Source of the DNA: a bacterium
GTDB lineage: Bacteria; Bacteroidota; Bacteroidia; Flavobacteriales_D; Crocinitomicaceae
Direction: 5' to 3'
NCBI GenBank assembly: GCA_024742305.1
Contig: JANSYQ010000001.1
Coordinates: 1 to 64,000, forward strand
Length of the DNA stretch: 64,000 nucleotides
Both the position numbers and the translations under genes were made by a program. The number at the start of each line of letters is the position of its first letter. The first letter of the stretch is position 1. Positions 1 through 8,252 of the stretch are shown piece by piece. A model generated the notes under the pieces. It was not told the origin of the DNA. It worked only from the letters and a program-made list of their open reading frames with translations, and made no database searches.

Positions 1-450
1 CTTCAAGGTATTTCACGCATTTCCGCTGCGTATTAAGGTGTTTGGTGATGTAAATTAAATCCATAATCCATTGATTTTGAATCTAATCTCGTGCAGCAGA
101 CCGTAATCTATTTACGTTTAGCCAAAAAGTAGGAAATCGGGGGATATCCCTTGTTTTACCATGAGATATCCCGCTCTTGACTATCCACTATTCACTTCAT
201 GTAAAAGGGCTTAACGATTCGAATGTGATAAAAAAGAATTATAAAACCTGAGATGAGTAAAAAGTCAGGAACATGTACTCATTTTAACAAAATCTTAGCC
301 CTGAAATAAGAGCTTAGTATTTATACTTAATTGGATTGCAACATATACCTAAATTTCAGCAATCCTTTTACTGATGTTGGAAAGCAAGCCGTTTTTTCGC
401 TTCTTTTATAGCTTAGGATCAGAATTTTAGTTCTGAATATCCAGTGTGAA
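1..450. other. Gene-free upstream region with several inverted repeats
   Basis: No convincing gene is seen in these 450 bases; a short open stretch ending near base 57 could be the tail of a gene lying left of the window. The region holds three inverted repeats: a GGGATATC/GATATCCC pair at 141-172 (listed separately); ATGAGTA/TACTCAT at 253-282 followed by TTTTA; and GGATTGC/GCAATCC at 333-365 followed by TTTTA. The last two could form weak stem-loops ahead of short T runs, so they may end transcription coming from the left, but their stems are only 7 bp. Confidence 0.45.
141..172. promoter_or_regulatory. Double GATATCCC palindrome (candidate operator)
   Basis: Bases 141-150 read GGGATATCCC, a perfect 10-bp palindrome, and GATATCCC recurs at 165-172. 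GGGATATC at 141-148 and GATATCCC at 165-172 therefore also form an inverted repeat with a 16-base spacer. Such nested symmetry is typical of a protein-binding site, but it lies almost 300 bases before the next gene and no promoter box is clear. A binding-site role is inference. Confidence 0.3.
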
Positions 451-1308
451 TTGGAAGGAGTGGGGATCGCTATATCATCATTATTGTTTGCTCTAATTGA
501 ATTTGGACTTCTTACTTCTCAGTTTCTTTTTTACAAGAATCTGAAGTCTAAGCCAATGCAACATTTTATTGGGATTACTACTCTGTTCGTGATTTACAAT
601 ATCTATTATTTACTTTCTGCAATTCATATCACAAATCAAACAATAGATGATTGGTTTTATCCAACCAATATGATTGGTATTGCTATCTATTTAGTAGTCA
701 TTAATTGGAAGGACTTTAGAAGGGTTGCACCACTAAAATGGAAAGTTTTGGGAGTAGTGTTTTCCATTCTATTGACAATCTTTGCATTTAATCTAGGCTC
801 AGTGATTCCAATGTCACTGGAAACTTTAAATGCCTTTACATTCAATATCATTCCCGTTCTTTTAACTTTAACTGTTGTTAGTTTAGCAGTGAGTGTTTCT
901 AAAAGAAAAGCGAGAAGTTTTTTTTATTGGATTCTACTATCCGTGCCTATTCTGATTGTAATTTTTAGCTTCCTAGTAGACTTTGATGATTCAGAACTTT
1001 GGAGGTTAATTTTAACCAATACTTCATTTTTACTCTTTGCTGGGTTGAAATACTTCTACCTCTATCTTGAAAAAAGGGTTGCCCCTTTGCCACAGATCAA
1101 ACAAGCCGACCCTCTTGACAAGTTCGGGTTAACCAAAACTCAAAAAGAAATTACGCGACTCATAGTAGAGGGTCATTCCTATGACGAAATTGCTAAGTTG
1201 CGTCATGTTGGTCATTCGACGGTTACTAGTCATGCATCTAAAATCTTCTCAAAAACTAATGTTCATAGTAGAGAAGAGTTGGTGAAAAAACTAAGAGAAA
1301 ACAATTAA
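451..1308 (+). CDS. Membrane-tethered LuxR-type transcriptional regulator
   Basis: The 285-residue protein has about seven hydrophobic membrane segments in residues 1-210 and a LuxR/GerE-type helix-turn-helix at about 225-283 (LTKTQKEITRLIVEGHSYDE, then a recognition helix HSTVTSHASKIF). That architecture suggests an integral-membrane regulator that binds DNA from the cytoplasmic face in response to a membrane or periplasmic cue; the signal is unknown. No ATG fits: the frame is closed by a TAG at 409, so translation must begin at TTG 451 or GTG 460. The gene precedes a second, unusual LuxR-type regulator, so the two may act in one circuit. Regulator identity is well supported; the role is not known. 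Confidence 0.75.
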   Translation: MEGVGIAISSLLFALIEFGLLTSQFLFYKNLKSKPMQHFIGITTLFVIYNIYYLLSAIHITNQTIDDWFYPTNMIGIAIYLVVINWKDFRRVAPLKWKVLGVVFSILLTIFAFNLGSVIPMSLETLNAFTFNIIPVLLTLTVVSLAVSVSKRKARSFFYWILLSVPILIVIFSFLVDFDDSELWRLILTNTSFLLFAGLKYFYLYLEKRVAPLPQIKQADPLDKFGLTKTQKEITRLIVEGHSYDEIAKLRHVGHSTVTSHASKIFSKTNVHSREELVKKLRENN

Positions 1309-1340
1309 TTCATAGGGGAGCGTGGTCTGAAATTGTTATG

Positions 1341-1391
1341 TCAGTTTAAAATCAGTCCAGTATCAGTCCTATTTCAGCCCGAACTACTTTG
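1341..1391 (+). promoter_or_regulatory. Four TCAG repeats at exact 11-bp spacing plus -7-like box
   Basis: TCAG occurs at 1341, 1352, 1363 and 1374, an exact 11-base period. The two middle copies are ATCAGTCC and the outer ones TCAGTTT and TCAGCCC. A TACTTTG box at 1385-1391 is one base short of the Bacteroidetes -7 consensus TAnnTTTG and would place transcription start near 1397. Repeats on one face of the helix directly before a promoter box are typical of sites for a cooperatively binding activator. The binding protein is unknown; the flanking LuxR-type proteins are the obvious candidates (inference). Confidence 0.5.
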
Positions 1392-1435
1392 ATGTAGTGC
1401 CCATTAATAAGAATATTGCTTTTCAATCTATTCAA

Positions 1436-1663
1436 ATGAAAAAGCAAGCCGAATTGTTATTCTTTCCCGAGAGTGATAAAATAGTCCCATTAGAAAGGGT
1501 TAATACCGAAGCATTGATTTGGTGGTCATCGTTGAATCGAAAAGGAAAAATCAACGCATTACGAGAGATTCTCGGTATTCAGTTGAAAAAGGATGATTCC
1601 ATTGAACTGAAACAAGTATCAGCAATGTACGTGATTATTCATGGTAAAATCAAATTAGGATGA
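1436..1663 (+). CDS. Small protein of unknown function, coupled to double-HTH regulator
   Basis: Starting at ATG 1436 gives a 75-residue product (MKKQAELLFFPESDKIVPLE...). A longer version from GTG 1397 has 88 residues, but the promoter-like box ending at 1391 would put the transcript start at about that codon, so the ATG is preferred. No family or motif is recognised: the middle is polar with one EALIWWSSLN stretch, and there is no signal peptide or membrane segment. The stop overlaps the next start (ATGA at 1660-1663), so the two proteins are probably made together and may act together. Its upstream region carries the 11-bp repeat array. Confidence 0.55.
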   Translation: MKKQAELLFFPESDKIVPLERVNTEALIWWSSLNRKGKINALREILGIQLKKDDSIELKQVSAMYVIIHGKIKLG

Positions 1664-2709
1664 GTCCGGATTTAAGATGCTTTGCTAAAATGACAGTCAA
1701 AGAGGAAAAAATAGCTCTGCTCATTCTAAAAGATTATTCGAACAAGCAGATAGCCAATATTACAAATTCTTCAATTCCTACGGTTAAAGCCGCTAGAAGA
1801 TCATTGATAGAAAAATACAGAGCTTCGTCACTTATTCATCTAGTGGTCCTAATTTGCCTTGAAAAAAAGTACTACGATATATTAATGCTAAACTCTAAAC
1901 CTCAGAAAAGGCAGTTTGATCATAGAGAACTTGAAGTTACATTTTTGTTATTGCGAGGTAGGTTAAATGATGAAATCGCTACGGACTTGAATATGACTGT
2001 CAAGAGTGTAGAGTATCAAAGGCAAAAGTTTAGACAAAATTTGAATATTGCCGGAACTGCTGACTTTGTTCGGAAGTGTATTCAATATGGAATACTAGTA
2101 ATAATGCCAGTTTATTTCCGAATGAGAAGCGTGCAATTTGACAATGTTCGAGTAAAGACATATCCACTATTGAAACATTCAGTCGACACTAAAATTGATT
2201 TAGATAATTTGAACACCGCCGGGTTTATATATTTTGATTATTTAAACCGCTTCACGTACAATTTCCTTACGCAAGAAGACAGTCTGAGAAAAATTGGTGC
2301 ATGCCTCACAGCATTGCGTATTTCAGATATTCCAAATAGAATCATTGAGGAATTCTTCTATTCCCAACAAGCCATTTCATCCAGTGTATTGAACTCAATG
2401 TCTAAAGTGCTCTGTGAGAATGATCCTCTCTTTTTAGTGAGAAAGGAAATTGATCAGGGGCGTTTGAAGTTAAATATCAATAATAACTCTATCTGGCCTG
2501 CAAGCTACTCATTGGGACAACGATATGTTTTTTTGGAAGACTTGAAAGGAGGTCCAACTGATATAACTCTTGGAAGGCTGAACATATCAAAAAAAGATTT
2601 TGAAAGAAATGTAACGCTAACAAGGCGAATTTGGGGCAGTCATAGTAATATGGGAGTTCTCCTGACCTTTTTACATTTGAATTATTTAAACACTAGCTTT
2701 CTCCATTAA
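1660..2709 (+). CDS. Regulator with two tandem LuxR-type HTH units and a novel C-terminal domain
   Basis: The 349-residue protein carries two LuxR/GerE-like helix-turn-helix units, at about residues 11-66 (MTVKEEKIALLILKDYSNKQ...) and 86-145 (HRELEVTFLLLRGRLNDEIA...). No receiver or ligand domain precedes them. The remaining 200 residues (150-349) match no domain I recognise, are soluble, and are rich in aromatic and hydrophobic residues. Two DNA-binding units in one chain could span two phased repeats, which fits the 11-bp repeat array upstream of the coupled small gene. The start at 1660 is chosen for the ATGA overlap; ATG 1690 is an alternative. The DNA-binding call is good; target and signal are unknown. 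Confidence 0.6.
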   Translation: MSPDLRCFAKMTVKEEKIALLILKDYSNKQIANITNSSIPTVKAARRSLIEKYRASSLIHLVVLICLEKKYYDILMLNSKPQKRQFDHRELEVTFLLLRGRLNDEIATDLNMTVKSVEYQRQKFRQNLNIAGTADFVRKCIQYGILVIMPVYFRMRSVQFDNVRVKTYPLLKHSVDTKIDLDNLNTAGFIYFDYLNRFTYNFLTQEDSLRKIGACLTALRISDIPNRIIEEFFYSQQAISSSVLNSMSKVLCENDPLFLVRKEIDQGRLKLNINNNSIWPASYSLGQRYVFLEDLKGGPTDITLGRLNISKKDFERNVTLTRRIWGSHSNMGVLLTFLHLNYLNTSFLH

Positions 2710-2753
2710 TTTCCTTCATTTGCTATATTGTGATTAAAACTAATCATTGAAAT

Positions 2754-3062
2754 ATGGCATTTACTGGTAAAGAAGGTGGACAGATCACCTTAGAACAAGG
2801 AGCTGATATGACGAGTGCATATCGTGACCAAAACCCCGGAAAAACGAAGGGACATTTCATGGGCAGAGATATTCTACTTGAAATTCTAAATCAAGAAGGC
2901 TGCATGGGAATAAGGGTTTATTATGGTATAGATAACAACGGAGACAAACAACTAGTTTTTGTTGGTGCCGATAGTAATGAAGATGATCAACTCGATCTCA
3001 TCGCAGATTTATCAATGCCATGTCCAAGTCGATGTGGCTCATCTAACGACCTTAATAGCTAG
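2754..3062 (+). CDS. Conserved Bacteroidetes hypothetical protein (102 residues)
   Basis: A 102-residue soluble protein with no signal peptide. It resembles a small family seen across Bacteroidetes, recognisable by an N-terminal MAFTGKEGGQITLEQGA, a central GCMGIRVYYGIDNNG and a C-terminal CPSRCGSSNDL. No function is known to me. The CPxxC pair near the C terminus could bind a metal or form a disulfide, but nothing in the sequence proves it. It starts 44 bases after the regulator and ends 3 bases before the membrane protein gene, so the last two genes are very likely translated together; genes of this family tend to sit next to such a membrane protein. Confidence 0.65.
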   Translation: MAFTGKEGGQITLEQGADMTSAYRDQNPGKTKGHFMGRDILLEILNQEGCMGIRVYYGIDNNGDKQLVFVGADSNEDDQLDLIADLSMPCPSRCGSSNDLNS

Positions 3063-3065
3063 TGA

Positions 3066-3698
3066 TTGAAATTCGATATTGATTTCATTTCTTTTGTCTC
3101 AGTATTCGTACCGTTAGCAGTTGGAGTTTATTTCTTTCGTAGAGTATTGAATGCGACAAAAATTCTAATTCTTTTGGTTGGAATAACGGCGGTTCTTGAA
3201 ATTGGCGTGGCTACTTTTTATTACCTAGAATGGAACAACCTTTTCTTTTTTCACCTGCACACATTCTTCGAATTCATACTTTTGTCATGGTTCTACATCA
3301 ACATTACGAGGAGTCGGCGATTCAAGGTATTAGTTTTGTTCTTGGTTCCTCTATTTTTGATCTTCAGTGCAATAGTCGTTTCTTGGTTTGAAAATGCTTT
3401 CGGGTTCAATTCTTTGCAGCGACATATTGAGAGTGCGCTAATCGTTTTCTATGCCCTCTATTATCTGTTTGAAAGTAGACATTACAGGGATGAAGTTTGG
3501 TTCAACAATCCCTTCCTGATTTTCTCTATCACAGCAATTATTTACTTCCTTGGGAGCTTGTTCGTTTTCATTTTTGCGAACCAAATGTTTACAACTGGCA
3601 ATGACGCTTCTTGGGCTATACATGGGGTTCTGAACATCTTATTAAACCTTGTTATAGTGCTTGTGGTCTTAAAGAGTATCACAACTTCAAAAAGATAA
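3066..3698 (+). CDS. Multi-pass membrane protein of unknown function
   Basis: The 210-residue protein is almost entirely hydrophobic, with six or seven predicted membrane helices, and has no catalytic motif I can recognise. A FFHLHTFFEFILL segment near residues 55-70 supplies two histidines within a membrane helix. The start is TTG at 3066, three bases after the stop of the 102-residue protein, with no better ATG nearby. It is the partner of the preceding gene in a two-gene unit. It could be a sensor or an anchor for that protein; either is guesswork. Confidence 0.6.
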   Translation: MKFDIDFISFVSVFVPLAVGVYFFRRVLNATKILILLVGITAVLEIGVATFYYLEWNNLFFFHLHTFFEFILLSWFYINITRSRRFKVLVLFLVPLFLIFSAIVVSWFENAFGFNSLQRHIESALIVFYALYYLFESRHYRDEVWFNNPFLIFSITAIIYFLGSLFVFIFANQMFTTGNDASWAIHGVLNILLNLVIVLVVLKSITTSKR

Positions 3699-4367
3699 CG
3701 CAAAACGCGACGTAACCACGGGGTAAATACAGACCAACCAAAGATAAATAAAGACCTCTCGGGCATAAACCAAACTTGTGAAGCCTATATATTTAAAGGA
3801 TAGTAGCGGTTTGCGGCTAATCAAACGACTTCTTCAGGTTCAACAGTTTAATTATAGCAAAGCCAATAGATCATATCCTAATTTAAATTGATTTTAGTGA
3901 TCAAAACACTCAAAAAGAGAGGGCTTTGAAAGGAAAAACGTTGATAGAAATATATGTCGTGAAAAGAGGAGTCTCTACGGCATTTTCAGTAGTGAAATTG
4001 TGTGGTTTTATGATATTCTTTCAGTGTAATTTATAAGAATCGAGTAAAACGAAAAATTCGACGTAAACGCGGGGTAAACAGAAGTAGACCATAAATGAAT
4101 ACGGGCATCTCGGAAGTAAACCACTATTCTGTATCCATTTGTTTGTGGACATTACAGAGGGTTACGGCTTTGAATGAAAGTGAAGTAAGTGAAAGTAAAG
4201 ACGATTTACAGAATAAATTGATTTGGTAGACTAAAACTTCATAATCGAAAGTTCTGTATCCATTTAATTATATGGCGGTTACAAAGTGCCTAAGTATTTA
4301 TACCTATTGCGATTAATGAAATTGCTGCTTATGTTTAAGCTATTCTGACGAAAAACCTAAGTCTACC
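3699..4367. repeat. 668-base gene-free stretch with an imperfect direct repeat
   Basis: No gene is seen. About 65 bases at 3703-3771 and 4045-4122 are related: both contain CGACGTAA followed by CGGGGTAAA, then an AT-rich spacer, then CTCGG and TAAACCA. A second short repeat, TTCTGTATCCATTT, occurs at 4127-4140 and again at 4252-4265. The first repeat begins only a few bases after the membrane protein stop codon. Repeats placed behind a gene and before the Roco gene could mark the edge of an inserted segment or a decayed duplication. Confidence 0.45.
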
Positions 4368-7145
4368 ATGAAACCTGATATTCTAAAAAAAATAAACCAT
4401 AGTAACCCGCGAAAAGTTACTGAATTGAGACTGGAAAACGGTCGCCTGAAATGGGTACCTAACGAAGTTAAAAATTTTACAAGACTCAAGTTTTTGAATC
4501 TTTTCAATAATAAGTTGAAAGAGCTACCGGAATTCTTTGCTGATTTCAATCAGTTAAATAATCTAAACCTGAACAATAATGATTTTATCATTCTACCTGA
4601 GCCTATAACTCAGATAAGAAGTTTGAAAGCACTTTCAATCAAAGGAAATAAGCTAACTGATTTGGGAAGTTTAGATGGCTTATCTCCAAACCTAGAAAAA
4701 CTGGATTTAGCTTCGAATAGTTTAACTGTGCTTCGATTTGGCTTTGAAGAATTTCAACAATTAAAAGAACTCGACCTTAGCGATAATGGCATTCAAAAGT
4801 TTCCCAAAAGCTTAATGAAGTGCGAAAAATTGACTGTCTTAAAACTTTCAGGAAATAAATTTAAAAGTATTCCAAATCAAATAGCTGAATTGAAAAAGTT
4901 GACATATTTAGATTTGAGCTATAACGACCTGAAAGAGCTACCCGAAGAAATTGGTTTGCTTGAAAATTTAAGAACTCTTGTTTTGACTGGTAATAAAATT
5001 GGAACGCTCCCTAAAGCTTTTGGTAAGCTAAAAAAACTAAAAGAGTTAAACCTGAATGGTAATCCAATTGGAGATGTGCCTATTGAAGTAAGCAGTCAAG
5101 GTTTGAAAGCTGTACTAAATTACTACATGCATTTAGGGGTTTCGGTAAGGCTGAATGAAGCTAAACTTTTAATTGTAGGACAGGGAGCGGTAGGGAAAAC
5201 TTATCTAATGAACAGCTTGATAAATGGAAGTAGTGAGGAAACAACTACAACGGAAGGGATCGACATTCAGAAATGGACAATGAATATCCAAGAAAGCGAT
5301 AAGAAACATAGAGTAAGACTCAATGCTTGGGATTTTGGAGGTCAAGAAATTTACCATTCAACTCATCAATTCTTTTTAACAAAAAGATCGCTATATTTAT
5401 TCGTTTGGGAGGCTCGTACGGATGAAACGCTTCTTACTTTTGATTATTGGCTTAACATTATTAAGGTGTTAAGTAATTCTTCACCAGTAATTGTAGTACT
5501 CAACAAAATTGATGAAAGGGTAAAAGAAATTGATCGAAAGTCGTTAATGGATAAATTCAAGAATATTATTGGGTTTGCATCCGTTAGTGCAAAAACTGGT
5601 GTAAATTTAGATCAACTAACCGAACTGATTCAAAAAAACATTTTAAAGCTACCTCATATTGGTGATAAATTGCCAAAAGTATGGAGCGATATTAGGGATG
5701 AACTAGAGGATATAAATGATAATTACATAACCTATGAAAGTTACATCGAAATATGTAACAGATTTGGTTTAAGTAAAGATGAATCAAAGCATCTGAGTAA
5801 GTACTATCACGATTTGGGAGTGTTTCTTCATTTTATTGATAACTCAGTTCTGAAGCCTGTTGTCTTCCTAAAGCCAGAATGGGCAACAAATTTCGTTTAC
5901 AAAATACTTGACTTGAAGGATGTTATTGAAAGTAACGGAAGATTTGACTCTTCATTGCTAGAGGATCAATTGAGTGAATATAGTTCTCAACAAATCAGTT
6001 ATGTTATTGAGTTAATGAAGAAGTTTGAGCTATGTTTCGAGTTAAGAAAAAACATTTACGTTATTCCGGAGCTTTTGAGTCCAAGCAAGCCTGAATTAGA
6101 TTGGGATATGGAAGAAAGTATAAGCTTAGAATATAAATACGATTTCATGCCAGCTGGTATTATTCCAAGATTAACAGTCCGATTGAAAGAACTTGTTAAT
6201 GATGGTGAGATATGGAAAAATGGTATCTATTTGAAGTATAAATCAAAAACATTCGGAAGTATAATTGGGAATATTTTTTCAAGAAATATCATCATTCAGG
6301 TTTCGGGAGAATCTAAGGCATTTTTATTAGAAAAAGTTAAGTTCGAGCTTGATAATATAAATGAATCTCTCAACAACCCTTATTATCAATTAAGGATAAA
6401 ATGTAATTGTTCAAATTGTATTAATTCCGATGATCCATATATGTTTGATTATGAATATTTGATGCGAGCAAAGACTGCCAAAATCTCAAAAGTACCTTGC
6501 CAACAAAGTTTGACAAATGTGAATCTAATGGAGCTGATCGGTCCATACGAGATAAAAGTTCAGCAGGTTAATGAAGAGTTTAGGTTTAATTCAAGAGATC
6601 TTACCTACGATATTATTGAAATTGGCACTCGCATGTTGGAAAGAAGAAACACGGTAAAACTTGAGGATTTAATTACTGATAATTTCACAGATAACCTGCG
6701 ATCTAAAGGGTATGTTGTAACCGATCAAACAAGAAGTGGTATTTCTAACACACACTCAGGCGAATTAGACGTTATGATAAGAAATCCTCGCAGTATGCCG
6801 ATTGCAATATTAGAAGCGGTTAAGTTAACTTCAATTGGACTTGGAAATACTTCCCTTATTGAACATTTGAATAAACTTCTAATTAAGTATGATACAAATG
6901 GATTACCTCGCAACTATATAATGGTTTACGCCAAGACTGAGAAATTTGGAGAGTTTTGGAAAAAATATGTCGATTATATTCAAAACTTACACATGCATAG
7001 ACTTTATGATCCGCGATCTGAGCTAAAATCCTTCAGTGTTAATAATGAACTAAGTTCTCGGTCTAATTTGAAAGTGTTGATTTCACAACATGAGTCTAAT
7101 GGAGTTTTGAGTGAAGTTTACCACATAGTGCTGAATATGAATTGA
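4368..7145 (+). CDS. Roco protein: LRR, Roc GTPase, COR, Cys cluster, possible nuclease-like C terminus
   Basis: The protein has 925 residues. Residues 15-245 form about ten leucine-rich repeats (LxxLxLxxN pattern). Residues 265-430 are a Ras-like Roc GTPase with P-loop GQGAVGKT (271-278), DFGGQE (322-327), NKID (379-382) and SAK (407-409), all intact. The COR region follows at about 435-670, then a Cys cluster at C679, C681, C684 and C711. The last 170 residues contain GELD (D801) and, 15 residues on, EAVK (E816, K819), recalling a PD-(D/E)xK nuclease core but with ExxK spacing. Roco proteins sense by LRR and switch by GTP; a bacterial one on a mobile element suggests phage defence or cell suicide. 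That role and the nuclease fold are inference. It is probably transcribed alone. Confidence 0.85.
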   Translation: MKPDILKKINHSNPRKVTELRLENGRLKWVPNEVKNFTRLKFLNLFNNKLKELPEFFADFNQLNNLNLNNNDFIILPEPITQIRSLKALSIKGNKLTDLGSLDGLSPNLEKLDLASNSLTVLRFGFEEFQQLKELDLSDNGIQKFPKSLMKCEKLTVLKLSGNKFKSIPNQIAELKKLTYLDLSYNDLKELPEEIGLLENLRTLVLTGNKIGTLPKAFGKLKKLKELNLNGNPIGDVPIEVSSQGLKAVLNYYMHLGVSVRLNEAKLLIVGQGAVGKTYLMNSLINGSSEETTTTEGIDIQKWTMNIQESDKKHRVRLNAWDFGGQEIYHSTHQFFLTKRSLYLFVWEARTDETLLTFDYWLNIIKVLSNSSPVIVVLNKIDERVKEIDRKSLMDKFKNIIGFASVSAKTGVNLDQLTELIQKNILKLPHIGDKLPKVWSDIRDELEDINDNYITYESYIEICNRFGLSKDESKHLSKYYHDLGVFLHFIDNSVLKPVVFLKPEWATNFVYKILDLKDVIESNGRFDSSLLEDQLSEYSSQQISYVIELMKKFELCFELRKNIYVIPELLSPSKPELDWDMEESISLEYKYDFMPAGIIPRLTVRLKELVNDGEIWKNGIYLKYKSKTFGSIIGNIFSRNIIIQVSGESKAFLLEKVKFELDNINESLNNPYYQLRIKCNCSNCINSDDPYMFDYEYLMRAKTAKISKVPCQQSLTNVNLMELIGPYEIKVQQVNEEFRFNSRDLTYDIIEIGTRMLERRNTVKLEDLITDNFTDNLRSKGYVVTDQTRSGISNTHSGELDVMIRNPRSMPIAILEAVKLTSIGLGNTSLIEHLNKLLIKYDTNGLPRNYIMVYAKTEKFGEFWKKYVDYIQNLHMHRLYDPRSELKSFSVNNELSSRSNLKVLISQHESNGVLSEVYHIVLNMN

Positions 7146-7217
7146 CTTCTCGATTTCAACCATGTCAACCATGTCAACTTGTCTGAATAAGATACCAATT
7201 TGGATTTTGGTAAGATT

Positions 7218-7245
7218 TTTGTTACATTACATCGTTGTAATGTTT
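7218..7245 (+). promoter_or_regulatory. Perfect dyad ACATTAC-N6-GTAATGT over a candidate promoter
   Basis: ACATTAC at 7224-7230 and GTAATGT at 7237-7243 are perfect 7-bp inverted arms with a 6-base spacer. A TTTG at 7218-7221 and TAATGTTT at 7238-7245 lie 16 bases apart and resemble the Bacteroidetes -33 TTTG and -7 TAnnTTTG boxes. The dyad fills the spacer. It lies only 12 bases before the MerR-like start codon, so it is a good candidate for an autoregulatory operator. Confidence 0.5.
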
Positions 7246-7254
7246 TTTTTAAAT

Positions 7255-8175
7255 ATGAACTCATCAGATAAAAGAAACGAAGAGATATTCAAGTTCCTCA
7301 TGGATAGGAGGTACTCGCTAGACGACATAGGATTGTCTTCCAAGAATATTTTCGATTGGTCGAAACAAGGACTTCTCCTTGATCCAGTCAAACCAAAGTC
7401 ACGCAGAAAATATAGCGTCGTAGAATTTGTGTGGCTCAAATTGGTAATTGGTCTACGTGAATTTGGATTGTCATTAGATGCAATTCGTAATCTCAGATCA
7501 AGTCTTCTTGCCGACATTTCACCGCTTAATATCAATATTATTCTCAACGATCCTGAATTGCGCGAAGAACTCTCAAAACGGATTAGTGAAGAGCAGCTTA
7601 AAACTGTTGATGATGTAATGAAAGAATTACGAAAAGATTTAGGAGAGGAGAATTTCAATGAAAAACTGGTAAGCCTTTACACTTTTGAAGAGCGTTACCA
7701 AACAACGCTGATCGCTATGCTAGTTTTTCGATCATTTTATCATCGTGAAGAATTGAGGCTACTAATTGATAAGGACGGAAACTTCATTTTTGGCAATAGA
7801 GAGGCTGCTCAAATGGAAATAGATGAGTTAGCTATTTTCGAGAATCCGCACATCAATTTTCCCATAAGTTCGCTTATCAGTTCATTTGTTCAAGGTGACG
7901 TTGTTGATTACCATGAGTTGGAATCTATCGCATTATTATCAAAAAAGGAATCACAGGTACTGAATCTTATTCGCTCAAAGAAGCTAACATCTCTTACTAT
8001 TAGATTTGATGATAATCAACAAATCAAATTGATAGAGGCAGAAGAGCAGCTTGACACAGAGAATGCGGCTGGAGAACTGACCAACTATCTTATGAGAAAT
8101 AAGTTTCAGGAAATTGTTTGTAAGTCGCAGGATGGTAGGATTATTAGTCTGAGACGAAAAACGAAATATAAATAA
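7255..8175 (+). CDS. MerR-like HTH transcriptional regulator
   Basis: From ATG 7255 the product has 306 residues. Residues 18-80 match the MerR winged-helix pattern: RRYSLDDIGLSSKNIFDWSK, then a wing with RRKYSVVEF, then a WLKLVIGLREFGLSLDAIRNL helix. The remaining 220 residues are a soluble domain of unknown type, too long for a simple metal-sensing MerR protein. An upstream ATG at 7162 would add 31 residues, but it lies in a 9-base tandem repeat (TCAACCATG) and would read through the promoter-like dyad, so it is rejected. It sits between the Roco gene and the recombinase and probably controls one or both. Confidence 0.65.
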   Translation: MNSSDKRNEEIFKFLMDRRYSLDDIGLSSKNIFDWSKQGLLLDPVKPKSRRKYSVVEFVWLKLVIGLREFGLSLDAIRNLRSSLLADISPLNINIILNDPELREELSKRISEEQLKTVDDVMKELRKDLGEENFNEKLVSLYTFEERYQTTLIAMLVFRSFYHREELRLLIDKDGNFIFGNREAAQMEIDELAIFENPHINFPISSLISSFVQGDVVDYHELESIALLSKKESQVLNLIRSKKLTSLTIRFDDNQQIKLIEAEEQLDTENAAGELTNYLMRNKFQEIVCKSQDGRIISLRRKTKYK

Positions 8176-8252
8176 CCGGAAGCCACCGGAAATAATACAG
8201 TTAAAACTTGACTGACCGAAAGCCTCGGAGGTTGAGTAGAATTCGAAAATGA

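Noticed and set aside
7162-7254. Upstream extension of the MerR-like gene from ATG 7162
   Set aside because: It begins inside a TCAACCATG tandem repeat and reads through the promoter-like dyad; its hydrophobic stretch is more likely chance than a membrane anchor, so ATG 7255 was used.
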